A stretch of DNA of 64,000 bases from Bradyrhizobium niftali. GTDB lineage: Bacteria; Pseudomonadota; Alphaproteobacteria; Rhizobiales; Xanthobacteraceae. Below are positions 1 to 7,608 of this stretch, piece after piece (the stretch's first letter is position 1; each line of letters starts with the position of its first letter). The stretch spans positions 62,001 through 126,000 of the forward strand of contig NZ_SPQT01000030.1 in NCBI RefSeq assembly GCF_004571025.1, written 5' to 3'. Position numbers and translations under genes: made by a program. The notes beneath the pieces were generated by a model, which was given only the letters and a program-made list of their open reading frames with translations, made no database searches and had not been told where the DNA came from.

Positions 1-652
1 CAACAAAGACACGCTCGAAAAGGTCGCCAAAAGTTTGCCGGCCGATCAGGTGATGGCCTGCGCCGTCGATGTGTCGGAGTCGCGCGCCGTCGACGGAATG
101 GTCACGGCGGTCGTGGACCGTTTCGGCCGGTTGGACGTCATCGTGAATAACGCCGGCGTTCATGTAGGGGGCGACCCTGCTTCCATCACTGACGAGGAAT
201 GGCGGACGGTGATGTCGAGCGACGTCGACGGGGTGTTCTACGGCTGCCGCGCGGCACTGCCCCACCTCGAGAAGACCAGGGGCTCGATCGTGAACACGGC
301 ATCGGTCTCCGGGACCGGTGGTGACTGGGGCATGAGCCCCTACAACGCTGCGAAGGGCGCCGTCGTCAATCTGACGCGCGCGCTCGCGCTCGACCTTGGC
401 AAGAAGGGCGTCCGCGTGAACGCGGTCTGCCCGAGTCTCACGCGCACGGGCATGACCGAAGACATGATGGGCGACAAGGAGCTGCTCGCGAAGTTCGCCG
501 AGCGGATCCCGTTGGGCCGCGTTTGCGAACCGGAGGAAGTCGCCGCCGTGATCGCGTTCCTCGCGAGTCAAGACGCAAGCTTCATGACCGGCGCTAACGT
601 AGCGGTGGACGGAGGCGTGTCCGCCTCTAACGGGCAACCGCCGCAGGAATAG
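1..652 (+). CDS. SDR family oxidoreductase (5' partial)
   Basis: The frame is open from the window edge (codons from base 2), so the true start and the N-terminal glycine-rich cofactor motif lie outside. The visible part is a classical short-chain dehydrogenase/reductase: an NNAG motif near base 146, a serine-rich strand, then the YNAAK active-site Tyr/Lys at 341-355 and a C-terminal VDGG near the end. The family transfers hydride between NAD(P) and an alcohol or ketone in the cytoplasm; the substrate cannot be read from sequence. Nothing downstream is co-directional within 2 kb, so no operon partner is evident. Confidence 0.9.
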   Translation, partial: NKDTLEKVAKSLPADQVMACAVDVSESRAVDGMVTAVVDRFGRLDVIVNNAGVHVGGDPASITDEEWRTVMSSDVDGVFYGCRAALPHLEKTRGSIVNTASVSGTGGDWGMSPYNAAKGAVVNLTRALALDLGKKGVRVNAVCPSLTRTGMTEDMMGDKELLAKFAERIPLGRVCEPEEVAAVIAFLASQDASFMTGANVAVDGGVSASNGQPPQE

Positions 653-797
653 CCGCGGAGACCGCTCGCCGTCAAGCTTTGCGAGCGCTGTGTCGCCGGA
701 ACGTGCGAGTGCGTGGATCAGGGGACGCTAAGCGCATCCAGCGAGCTTGCAGCATCTGGCCTGGCTGTCTTGGCGGCTGATTCGAAACTTCCCGGCC

Positions 798-968
798 TTA
801 GTCCGTCGGCTCTGCTCCCGGGGCGCTCCTGGACCCGAGAAGCTTCAGCGCCGTATCGATCTTGGCGAGGAGCGCCTGGATTTCGGCGCGCTCGTTCGCG
901 CCGGGTCCGGCTTCAAGCCGCGCCAGCAATTGCTCTTTCTGTCCCAGCAGCTTCGCAAGAGCGGACAT
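798..968 (-). CDS. small helical hypothetical protein, 56 aa
   Basis: I do not recognise a named family. The protein starts MSALAKLL and is a predicted helical hairpin rich in Ala, Leu, Glu and Lys, with an acidic C-terminus and no signal peptide or membrane segment. The start is placed at the internal ATG because the upstream extension to 1031 is Arg-rich and unlike protein. It lies downstream of, and co-directional with, the secreted-protein genes at 1028-2443 but has no strong ribosome binding site. It could be an unused frame. Confidence 0.45.
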   Translation of the reverse strand: MSALAKLLGQKEQLLARLEAGPGANERAEIQALLAKIDTALKLLGSRSAPGAEPTD

Positions 969-1027
969 CCGATCACCGCAATGTCGACCGTATCGAAAGG
1001 GCCGCTCGGAGAGCAGCCCTTTCTTGG

Positions 1028-1333
1028 TCACCAGCTACGGGTGCCGAAGCTGAAGCCGATGCTCGGCCCGCCGCCGTAGTAGCCGTAGCCGCGATCGTAG
1101 TAGCCGGGGCCGCCGTAGTAGCCGTAACTGCGGCGCACTACGTACCCGTCATCTCCGCCGAAATAGCGGGGGCCGCGAGTTCGGAAGCAACGGCCGAACT
1201 CGTTGCAGACGAGCCGGACCTGGTCCACCCCGGAGATCTCGGTCGGCCCCACCGCAGTTGGGCTGAGCGGTGCCGCGATCGCAGCCGATCCCAAAAGGCA
1301 GGCGGCGAGCATTCCCAGTGCAATGGTCTTCAT
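1028..1333 (-). CDS. secreted Gly/Tyr-rich protein, 101 aa
   Basis: The first 20 residues form a typical Sec signal peptide ending in an AIA-AP site, so the product should be periplasmic or surface-exposed. The middle has two Cys (VCNEFGRC), which could form a disulfide. The C-terminal third is a low-complexity stretch with repeats of YGYYGG. An AAGGAGAAC ribosome binding site lies just upstream. The next gene upstream (1358-2443) has the same direction with a 24-base gap, so the two are probably co-transcribed. Function is unknown. Confidence 0.75.
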   Translation of the reverse strand: MKTIALGMLAACLLGSAAIAAPLSPTAVGPTEISGVDQVRLVCNEFGRCFRTRGPRYFGGDDGYVVRRSYGYYGGPGYYDRGYGYYGGGPSIGFSFGTRSW

Positions 1334-1357
1334 GAATGTTCTCCTTCCTTGGCGAGG

Positions 1358-2443
1358 TCAGTCGATCTCTTCGATGATGCGACGTTCCTGCGGTTCGACG
1401 ATGTAGGTTCGGCTATCCCGGTGAATGTATCGGTACTCCCGCAGGCTCGGCGCCTCGCGATAGACCTCGTCGGGGAAGGCATCGATTTCCACGCCGTCCG
1501 GCAGGCGCTCGCCCCGGCGGATCTCGGTTCGCACTGTGCTGCCGGTCGTTTGCCGCTCGCGCTCGACGGGACGCGCCTTGACGTGCTTGCGGATCACCTC
1601 GCGATCACGATCGCTGAACGTGGTCTTTCGCTCGGTGCGCGCCGGAGCGGCCGCCGTGGACCGGCCCGAGTACGGCAGGACCGCGACGATCTTGTAGCTG
1701 GAGGGCTCCACGATCACGATCTCGTCCTTCACCAGGACGAAGTTATAGCCCCGGTACTGGGGCACGATCTCGACGACCTCCGCCGGCAGCGGCTGCAGAC
1801 GGACATCCCGCGGCACGGCAGTGCCCACGGCCAACGAGAAATTCACGTTATTGAGGGGCTGCACGTTGAGGTGCGAAATCGACGTGCTGATCCGCGTCCG
1901 CTGCTGATCATTGATGTTCACCGAGGCATTCACGTTCGTGTTCGACGAACGATCGGCCGTATTCTGCTGGGTGCTCGGCTGCTGGGCCGTGTTCGTCGAG
2001 TTACTACCCGTCGGAGACTGCGCCTGACTGGCGCCCGAAGCTGGCGGGTTCGCGCTCTGCGCCCTGTTGTCCGTAGGCGGGTTGGTCTGCGTCTGGTTCG
2101 AAGGCACATTGGTCTGGTTGGAGGGCTGGCTGGTCTGCGCCTGATTGGTCGAGTTGTTCGAGGTGGGCGCCTGCGTGGTGTTGGTGCCCGTACCGGAATT
2201 GGTCGTTTGGCCTGCAGCGCTCTGGCCGGTCGATGACGGAGACTGCGTCTGGGCCGAATTGGTCGAAGGATTGGTCTGCGCGGATCCCGAAGGTGTTGAA
2301 GAGGACGGCGTCGTCGAGGTGGAATCCGGCTGACGCTGCGTAGCTGACGGATTGGAGTTCGACGTGCTTGGAGAAGATTGCGCAAGAGCCGAAGTCGCGA
2401 TCGCGACAGCGGCCGTCGTAGCCAAGAATAAACGCTTGTTCAT
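1358..2443 (-). CDS. DUF1236 domain secreted protein, 361 aa
   Basis: A signal peptide (residues 1-21, ending SALAQ) is followed by about 145 residues made almost only of Ser, Thr, Asn, Gln, Pro and Gly, presumably a disordered linker. Residues from about 185 form the folded part, with the NVNFSLAVGTAVP and YRGYNFVLVKDEIVIVEP patterns of the DUF1236 family. The last 70 residues hold a second related unit ending in YIVEPQERRIIEEID. The family is common in Rhizobiales and has no known biochemical role. The start has a TAGGAGGTT ribosome binding site. A remnant of the same family lies at 43901-43939. Confidence 0.88.
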   Translation of the reverse strand: MNKRLFLATTAAVAIATSALAQSSPSTSNSNPSATQRQPDSTSTTPSSSTPSGSAQTNPSTNSAQTQSPSSTGQSAAGQTTNSGTGTNTTQAPTSNNSTNQAQTSQPSNQTNVPSNQTQTNPPTDNRAQSANPPASGASQAQSPTGSNSTNTAQQPSTQQNTADRSSNTNVNASVNINDQQRTRISTSISHLNVQPLNNVNFSLAVGTAVPRDVRLQPLPAEVVEIVPQYRGYNFVLVKDEIVIVEPSSYKIVAVLPYSGRSTAAAPARTERKTTFSDRDREVIRKHVKARPVERERQTTGSTVRTEIRRGERLPDGVEIDAFPDEVYREAPSLREYRYIHRDSRTYIVEPQERRIIEEID

Positions 2444-2671
2444 CTGAACCTCCTAAATGCGGATGTCGATCAACCTCCGATGCGGCGCGCGGTTCCTTTT
2501 CGGGAAAACTCGGCAACTCTCGTGGCGTCGGGACGTGAATTTCTTCCGGTAGACCGAGATCGCGGTTGTACCGAAATGGCGGTGGGGCGCTGCAACCGCT
2601 AACAAACGGAACTTCGGTCAAACCACGCCGTTGGCAGCGACTACTTACGAATCATTTGAGGAGGACACACC

Positions 2672-2899
2672 ATGAAGAAGCTGATCGTGTGCGGCGCGCT
2701 TGCCGCTTTCGCTCTCGGCACGCAGGCCGCCAGCGCCGCCGAGTTCTACATCGTGCGCGACGCGACCACCAAGAAGTGTACTGTCGTCGACACCAAGCCG
2801 ACCACCACGACCACGACAGTGGTGGGCAACGGCGTCTACAAGACCAAGGTCGAGGCCGAATCCGCGTTGAAGACCACCAAGGTGTGCACCGAACAGTAA
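2672..2899 (+). CDS. small secreted protein, 75 aa
   Basis: The start codon follows a strong TTGAGGAGGA ribosome binding site. Residues 1-22 are a signal peptide ending SAASA-AEF. The mature peptide of about 53 residues has two Cys (KKCT and KVCTEQ) that could pair, and a run of seven Thr in the middle. It is probably the first gene of a two-gene unit with the 27-residue peptide at 2958, which ends at a terminator. The function is unknown. Confidence 0.8.
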   Translation: MKKLIVCGALAAFALGTQAASAAEFYIVRDATTKKCTVVDTKPTTTTTTVVGNGVYKTKVEAESALKTTKVCTEQ

Positions 2900-2957
2900 A
2901 TATCGCGGGCCTCAGGCGGCCCGTCGAAAAGCGTTCGGGCAGCAGTTGGAGGAGTAA

Positions 2958-3041
2958 ATGCCCGTACTCATTTTGTGGGCCGTTCGTGCCGTCGTCCTCG
3001 TTGTTGCCGCCCTCGGCTATTTCTTAATTTACATGCACTGA
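2958..3041 (+). CDS. 27-aa single-helix membrane peptide
   Basis: This very short gene begins at an ATG preceded by GGAGGAGTAA and encodes one hydrophobic helix (ILWAVRAVVLVVAALGYFLIY) with almost no flanks. It lies 58 bases after the preceding secreted-protein gene and 20 bases before a rho-independent terminator, which supports real expression. It resembles other tiny one-helix peptides in this window (32427, 42538, 51489). The role is unknown. Confidence 0.55.
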   Translation: MPVLILWAVRAVVLVVAALGYFLIYMH

Positions 3042-3061
3042 ACGACTGCGCGCGTGAGCGA

Positions 3062-3090
3062 CCCGCCCGATGATCCGAGCGGGTTTTTTT
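3062..3090 (+). terminator. rho-independent terminator
   Basis: CCCGC and GCGGG arms around a short loop are followed by seven T on the plus strand. It closes the 2672-3041 unit. Confidence 0.8.
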
Positions 3091-3120
3091 CCCGACAACC
3101 GTCGGTGGCTCACGGCGGAC

Positions 3121-3146
3121 AAAAAAGGGCCCCGTGACGGGGCCCT
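3121..3146 (-). terminator. rho-independent terminator
   Basis: A GGGCCCC / GGGGCCC hairpin is followed on the minus strand by six T. It lies 25 bases past the stop of the PRC-barrel gene at 3171-3680. Confidence 0.85.
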
Positions 3147-3170
3147 CATCTCCGTGAACTCTCGTCCTAT

Positions 3171-3680
3171 TTAGTTGTAGTCCGAGTATTTGAACTGCGG
3201 GAGCGCCTTCAATTGCTCCTTGTTGCCGCTCATGACGGCGTGGTCAGGGACCCAATCGTTAGCGCTGCGGTTCGTGGTGGTTGTCGCTGCGGCGCCGGTG
3301 GTGGTGTCGCGCGACGTGGTCGAGGTGCTGGTCGAGCTGGTCCGGACCGGCTCTTCGACGAACTTCAGCTTATCCATCGAGACGGCGATGTCGTGTTCGC
3401 CCATCCCCAAAAAACCGCCGATGCCGATCACCACCGCGTTGATCTTGCCACTCTTGTCGACGAGCAGCTCGTTGATGTCGCCGAGCTTCTCGTTGGCCTC
3501 GTTGTAGACGTTCAGGCCCATGAGCTTCGAGGCGCGCCAATTTCCCTTGAGCGCGATCTTCGCATCGGCTGGGTGGGTAGCCGCCGGCGCGGCGCGCTCG
3601 GCCGGCTGAGTGGATTGCGCGTACGCAGCGCCGCCGATCACAGCAGTGCCAAGCAGAACGACGGCAAGAAAGCTTTTCAT
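3171..3680 (-). CDS. PRC-barrel domain secreted protein
   Basis: A signal peptide (residues 1-22, ending AYAQS) precedes a PRC-barrel domain at about residues 48-110, seen as WRASKLMGLNVYNEANEKLGD followed by VVIGIGGFLGMGEHDIAV. A Ser/Thr-rich linker (about 115-140) leads to a short C-terminal motif, LKALPQFKYSDYN. The family folds as a small beta-barrel; in Rhizobiales secreted versions are common and their ligand is unknown. The start has a GGAGG ribosome binding site and a terminator follows. Close paralogues lie at 29200-29721 and, broken, at 43955-44337. Confidence 0.88.
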   Translation of the reverse strand: MKSFLAVVLLGTAVIGGAAYAQSTQPAERAAPAATHPADAKIALKGNWRASKLMGLNVYNEANEKLGDINELLVDKSGKINAVVIGIGGFLGMGEHDIAVSMDKLKFVEEPVRTSSTSTSTTSRDTTTGAAATTTTNRSANDWVPDHAVMSGNKEQLKALPQFKYSDYN

Positions 3681-3820
3681 CGATTATCTCCTCCAACGTG
3701 AGCCAACATCCGTACAGATGCCGGCGCCAACGCCCGGGGCTGCCACTTGTTCCTGAATTGACTCTGCTCAGAACGGTGCTCTCGCGAAGGATTCGATAAG
3801 CGCGGCGGCCCCGGCGTGGG

Positions 3821-4045
3821 CTACCGACGTTCGGTGGTTACAAGCCGGACGGGAATGCGCTTACCGTCGGAGCGGAGGCAAGCTTCCGAGAAATGCGGCC
3901 AAACCTGCTTCGAACAGTCTCCCGCTTCCTTCCCGGAATCGCTTGCCGGCTGGACCTGCGGCTGCGGAGGATACGCCTCATCCGCAAGAGCCGCCGTCGC
4001 TGCGAGCAGAACGAAAGCTGCCGTCGCGGAAATAATGGTTTTCAT
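3821..4045 (-). CDS. small secreted Cys-containing protein, 74 aa
   Basis: The chosen ATG has a GAGGAGACACGC ribosome binding site and begins a clear signal peptide (MKTIISATAAFVLLAATAAL, then ADE). The mature part contains a CSKQVWPHFSEAC segment whose two Cys could form a disulfide, then SDGKRIPVRLV. It is co-directional with the glycosyltransferase operon upstream (22-base gap), so it may be its last gene. Small rhizobial secreted proteins of this shape are common and uncharacterised. Confidence 0.78.
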   Translation of the reverse strand: MKTIISATAAFVLLAATAALADEAYPPQPQVQPASDSGKEAGDCSKQVWPHFSEACLRSDGKRIPVRLVTTERR

Positions 4046-4067
4046 GCGTGTCTCCTCGATCGCTAAC

Positions 4068-5201
4068 TCAACGATCGGAGTCCGAAGCCGTTCCGATGGG
4101 TCGAGAAGACTGTGCTGCCCCCTTCGCGAATCCTTCGTCTCCTCCAGGCATCTGAACACTCTCAGCTGCGCGACCTCCGCGAGCGACCAACTCGCGATAT
4201 CGGATCTCGTACTCCCCCGCCATCCGGCTCGCGGCGAAGCGCTCCTCGAACCGGGCGCGGACTGCTCTTCTGTCCAGCCGGCCCAGGTCGTTCACCGCCG
4301 CGATCGCCTGCTCCTCGTTCTCGACGATAAAGCCGGTCACGCCGTCTTCCACCACTTCCGGCACCGAGCCCGAGCGGTAGGCGATGACGGGCGTCCCGCA
4401 CGCCATCGCTTCGATCATGACGAGCCCGAAAGGCTCCGGCCAATTGATCGGAAACAGCAGCGCGGCGGCCCCGGCGAGGAAGAGCTGCTTCCTGACTTCG
4501 TCCACCTCGCCAACAAGCCGGACCTCTTCGCCATCGATGTTCGGTTCGAGCTTCTGCTTGAAGTAGGCCGTCTCCGCGCGAGGTATCTTGGCGGCGATCC
4601 GCAGCGGCATCCGCGCGGCCCGCGCGATACGTATGGCGGCTTCCGGTCCCTTGTCCGCCGTCAGCCGGCCGAGAAAAGCCAGGTACGAACCATGGTCGTA
4701 AAAGGGCCGTAACAGATCCTTGGGCAGGCCGTGCCGAATCGTCGCGATCCAGTTCGCATCCGGAAGCGGCCGACGCTGGTTGTCGGAAATCGAAACAAAG
4801 CCCGCGTTCGGAAAGGCCCCGATCACCTTCGATAGACCGGGAAAGTCGAGGCGGCCGTGCATCGTCGTGAGGAAAGGCACCCGGGTCCGGCTGAGCACGG
4901 GAAGTGGCAACCAATCGACGTGGGAGTGGATCACGTCGAAGTCGCTCGCGCGCTCGGCAATGGCTTCTATCAGCAACGCACAGGCGGCGTTCGGGTCCGC
5001 GCCCCTCCGGCCCAGGCGCAGTGCGCGCGGCCACACCGGGCGCAGCTTTCCTTTCGTCTTCGAATCTCCGCTCGCGAACAGGGTGACGTCGTGTCCGAGG
5101 CCGACCAGCTCGTCCACCAACCAGGCGATCACCCGCTCCGTGCCCCCATAAAGCTTTGGAGGAACGCTCTCGGCCAACGGGGCGAGCTGGGCAATCCGCA
5201 T
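4068..5201 (-). CDS. GT4-family glycosyltransferase
   Basis: The 377-residue protein has the GT-B fold of family 4. The N-terminal domain opens with MRIAQLAPLAESVPPKLYGG and contains the acceptor-side motif HSHVDWLPL. The C-terminal domain carries YLAFLGRLTADKGPEAAI and the donor-binding EPFGLVMIEAMACGTPV, with the two Glu spaced as in the EX7E signature. Enzymes of this type move a sugar from a nucleotide donor to a lipid, glycan or small acceptor in the cytoplasm. It is the third gene of a tight operon: the 42-residue membrane peptide gene ends four bases before this start. The acceptor is unknown. Confidence 0.9.
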   Translation of the reverse strand: MRIAQLAPLAESVPPKLYGGTERVIAWLVDELVGLGHDVTLFASGDSKTKGKLRPVWPRALRLGRRGADPNAACALLIEAIAERASDFDVIHSHVDWLPLPVLSRTRVPFLTTMHGRLDFPGLSKVIGAFPNAGFVSISDNQRRPLPDANWIATIRHGLPKDLLRPFYDHGSYLAFLGRLTADKGPEAAIRIARAARMPLRIAAKIPRAETAYFKQKLEPNIDGEEVRLVGEVDEVRKQLFLAGAAALLFPINWPEPFGLVMIEAMACGTPVIAYRSGSVPEVVEDGVTGFIVENEEQAIAAVNDLGRLDRRAVRARFEERFAASRMAGEYEIRYRELVARGGRAAESVQMPGGDEGFAKGAAQSSRPIGTASDSDR

Positions 5202-5204
5202 CGG

Positions 5205-5333
5205 CTAGGCCCCGAACATGAGCCGCAGGATCGTCACGATACCCGCGGAAACAAGGGATGAAATCGCAAGCAGCGTCCAACTGGGCCTTATGCTCCCGCG
5301 AACCACGCGCGCGACGAGCATCTTCATCCCCAT
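5205..5333 (-). CDS. 42-aa membrane peptide
   Basis: The ATG overlaps the TGA of the upstream gene (ATGA at 5333-5330 on the minus strand), which indicates translational coupling. The peptide has a basic N-terminus (VARVVRGSIRPSW) and one hydrophobic helix (TLLAISSLVSAGIVTILRLMF). It lies between a small soluble protein and the glycosyltransferase, so it may serve the same pathway. The family is not recognised. Confidence 0.65.
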   Translation of the reverse strand: MGMKMLVARVVRGSIRPSWTLLAISSLVSAGIVTILRLMFGA

Positions 5334-5542
5334 CAACACTCGTCTTGGGGAAGCCCGTGCAGGTAGGCTATTCCGTAGCTGGCGAGTGCTTCGGAATCGC
5401 TCTCTCGCTCTTCCCCTCTCCTTTGTAGGTGGCGCTCGAGCAGGCAGCGACGGCTGTCCTGTGGATCGACGTCGGAGTGCCTCGCCCGGTACACCGTCCA
5501 GGCGGTCTCCGCGGCCCTCTTCAAGGCGACTTCGTCGACCAT
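5333..5542 (-). CDS. small conserved-type protein, 69 aa
   Basis: The ATG at 5542 follows a GGAGGTGAAG ribosome binding site; the frame upstream is Arg/Pro-rich and not protein-like. The product begins MVDEVALKRAAETAWTVYRA and is mainly helical, with a Cys (RRCLLERHL) and an acidic C-terminus. Similar small proteins are typical of Bradyrhizobium and have no known function. It is the first gene of the operon running to 4068. Confidence 0.75.
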   Translation of the reverse strand: MVDEVALKRAAETAWTVYRARHSDVDPQDSRRCLLERHLQRRGEERESDSEALASYGIAYLHGLPQDEC

Positions 5543-6065
5543 CTTCACCTCCGGCGACCGCACCAATCGCTGGCAACTCAAGAGAGTTCGGAAAGTTTCT
5601 AGTTTTTCCCGGTCGTCGCGGGCTCGGCAGAGTAAAGGCTCAAGAAGGTCGGGGCGCCTTCGCTCTGGCCCGTTCGCGTGCGGCTCGACGGCGCTGCAGG
5701 CGTTGGCTTCGGCCGGACCTTCGGCAGGCAAGAAGCGGGGCGCAGGCGCTGCAGCCGACGGCCTACAAGGGGCATCTCGATCCCCGTCCGCGTCTCGGAA
5801 GGTTTGGCTTCCATGAGCTCGAGCTCGACACTTTCAAGTGACGCTGCCCTGGCGGCGAGCTCCCATCGCCCCCACGCCCACCGATAGCAACCATCGCCTA
5901 TTTTTTCCGTTATCGGAGGGGCGCGAGCAACGTGAAAGGAGTTTCGATCAAAAAAATTGCAAGGTCGGCTCTGATGGTCCGCGCTCTTGGTCTGAGTTCG
6001 TTCGCGGCGACTTCGACTACGCTTCAAGATCTGAAACATGTCGCGGGTTTGCATGGTAAGCAGAA
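5543..6065. other. non-coding stretch
   Basis: Open frames exist on both strands, but they are Arg/Pro/Ser-rich with no convincing start, ribosome binding site or domain. I see no gene here. Promoters for 5333-5542 (minus) and 6066 (plus) should lie within it. Confidence 0.5.
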
Positions 6066-6242
6066 ATGCCGGACGAACGTACCCGCTTACTTGAGGAGGC
6101 GTTGCGGCGTTTGGCTGCGTCCATAAATGATCGAGATGCAGCCGCGAAGATCGAGGCGCTGGCTGAGGACTATGAAAGGCGCGCCGCGGCGCTCCGCGTT
6201 TCCAAAGAAGCGAACCACCCAAAGGGTTCGAACGAGCCCTGA
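6066..6242 (+). CDS. small helical protein, 58 aa
   Basis: The frame encodes a highly charged, predicted helical peptide with an Ala/Arg/Glu pattern: RTRLLEEALRRLAASI, then AAKIEALAEDYERRAAALR. This composition is typical of small uncharacterised Bradyrhizobium proteins. The ribosome binding site is weak. There is no signal peptide or membrane segment. It could be a coiled-coil adaptor; no function is assigned. Confidence 0.55.
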   Translation: MPDERTRLLEEALRRLAASINDRDAAAKIEALAEDYERRAAALRVSKEANHPKGSNEP

Positions 6243-6299
6243 TTGCGACAAGCATCCGACTGTGTTCAGCAAGCCCACACCTCTAACAAGCCTACACCT

Positions 6300-6814
6300 T
6301 TAACGAGCCAGACGTCGGATTGCCTTAGCCGCCCGGCGTGGACCATGCCATCCGAGAAACTTTAGCTCCTTGTTCTCAAGCGCATTCGTCGCTCGAAAGA
6401 ACTGTTCAAGGTCGTCGCGCGCATGGGACGGCAGCTTGCGAATATCCTTGAGATCCGTTTCGAGCGGCGATCGGTCAGGCACGGCGAACACCCGGTCGTT
6501 TCGCTCTTTCTTGCCTTTGCTTTTTTGCTCGACTTCGAGAATGCCGACCGGGCGACAGCGGAGCACGACGCCCGGATAGGTCTGCGCGTCATGCAAGATC
6601 AGCACATCAAGCGGATCGCCGTCCTCGGCTTTGGTCGAGGGAATGAAGCCCCATCGTAGGGATAGATCAGACCTGCCATCAGCGGCTTCGCCAGAGCAAA
6701 AACACCAAGCTTGGGATCGAAATCAAGTTTGCACGAGCTGCCCCGCGGCGTTTCGACGACGGCGAAGATATTATCGTCGTCGGCCCAACTTGGCAATTTC
6801 GTCAGATCGGTCAT
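6300..6814 (-). pseudogene. inorganic pyrophosphatase, frameshifted
   Basis: The N-terminal part (MTDLTKLPSWADDDN to MAGLIYPYD) and the C-terminal part (WGFIPSTKAEDGDPLDVLI onward) are both clear class I soluble pyrophosphatase, including the metal-binding DGDPLD segment, but lie in different frames. One T is missing near 6653-6655: adding it would restore YPYDWGFIP. The repaired protein would be about 172 residues, normal for the family. The N-terminus is unlike the usual housekeeping Ppa, so this is probably a second paralogue. The lesion is either a real inactivation or a sequencing error. Confidence 0.85.
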
Positions 6815-6894
6815 CGCAACAGTCAATCACGCATTTCGCACCGGCAACGGGGACGGGCCCGACGAAGTCGCGTCGGTCAGGCCCCCTGCTGACA

Positions 6895-7410
6895 TCACGC
6901 GGCGGTGGACGCTTTCTTGTTCACGCCCTTGCGCAGTGCGACGGTATTGAGCTTGGTATTCGCCGCCTTCTCTTCGTTAAGATTTGTGGTCAAAAAGCGC
7001 ACGATATCGTCGTGGCCAAGTTCTTCCGCCCAGGCAAGCAGCGTACCGTAACGGCATATCTCGTAATGCTCGACGGCCTGCGCGTTCGCGACGATCGCCG
7101 CGTCAAGCACCGTTTTATCTTCGATCTCGCCAGCCGTCTCATTCGCTTCCTTGATCAGACCATCGATAGCGGGACATTGCGTGCCGCTCGGCCCCTTGCC
7201 TAGCTTCTCAAAAGCCTTTTCGAGACGCTCGATCTGCTTGTTGGTTTCTTCCAAATGGTTCTTGAGGCCAGCTACCAGATCGCGGTTGGTGGCCTTCTCG
7301 ATCATTTTCGGGAGCGCCTTTATGATCTGCTGCTCGGCGTAATAAATGTCCTGCAAACCGTGTAGCAGCAGGTCATCCATTGTCTTGATGTCTTTCGTGA
7401 AGAATCCCAT
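6895..7410 (-). CDS. YciE/YciF-type ferritin-like protein (DUF892)
   Basis: The ATG at 7410 has an ACGAGGAGCG ribosome binding site and starts MGFFTKDIKTMDDLLLHGL. The protein is four-helix and ferritin-like, with the DIYYAEQQIIKALPKM segment, HLEET and EHYEICRYGTLLAWAEELGHDD, whose Glu and His residues match the di-iron ligand positions of the DUF892 family. It ends in a Lys/Ala tail. Such proteins are linked to stress and oxidative conditions. It is divergent from the FAD oxidoreductase at 7609, with about 200 bases between. Confidence 0.9.
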   Translation of the reverse strand: MGFFTKDIKTMDDLLLHGLQDIYYAEQQIIKALPKMIEKATNRDLVAGLKNHLEETNKQIERLEKAFEKLGKGPSGTQCPAIDGLIKEANETAGEIEDKTVLDAAIVANAQAVEHYEICRYGTLLAWAEELGHDDIVRFLTTNLNEEKAANTKLNTVALRKGVNKKASTAA

Positions 7411-7608
7411 GGCTTCGCTCCTCGTTCTTAAAGCATGGGAACGCGCGCTTGCGAACCTTGTTCCTCCGCGGGTCCGCCCAAGGACCACCCCTCGCGTCTT
7501 CGGGATTGACGAATCTCGCTGCACGGGAACGGGGTTGCGGCGGCCGGCCGCGTGGCAAGAAGGAACTCTAGCATCAAGCCGGTGTTTTGCTTTTTTGCGG
7601 AGTCTTGC

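Noticed and set aside
713..2236. 507-codon plus-strand frame
   Set aside because: It is antisense to two signal-peptide genes with good ribosome binding sites and is Arg/Ala-rich without domains.
5599..6255. 218-codon minus frame
   Set aside because: Low-complexity Arg/Pro composition, no ribosome binding site, and overlap with the better small gene at 6066.
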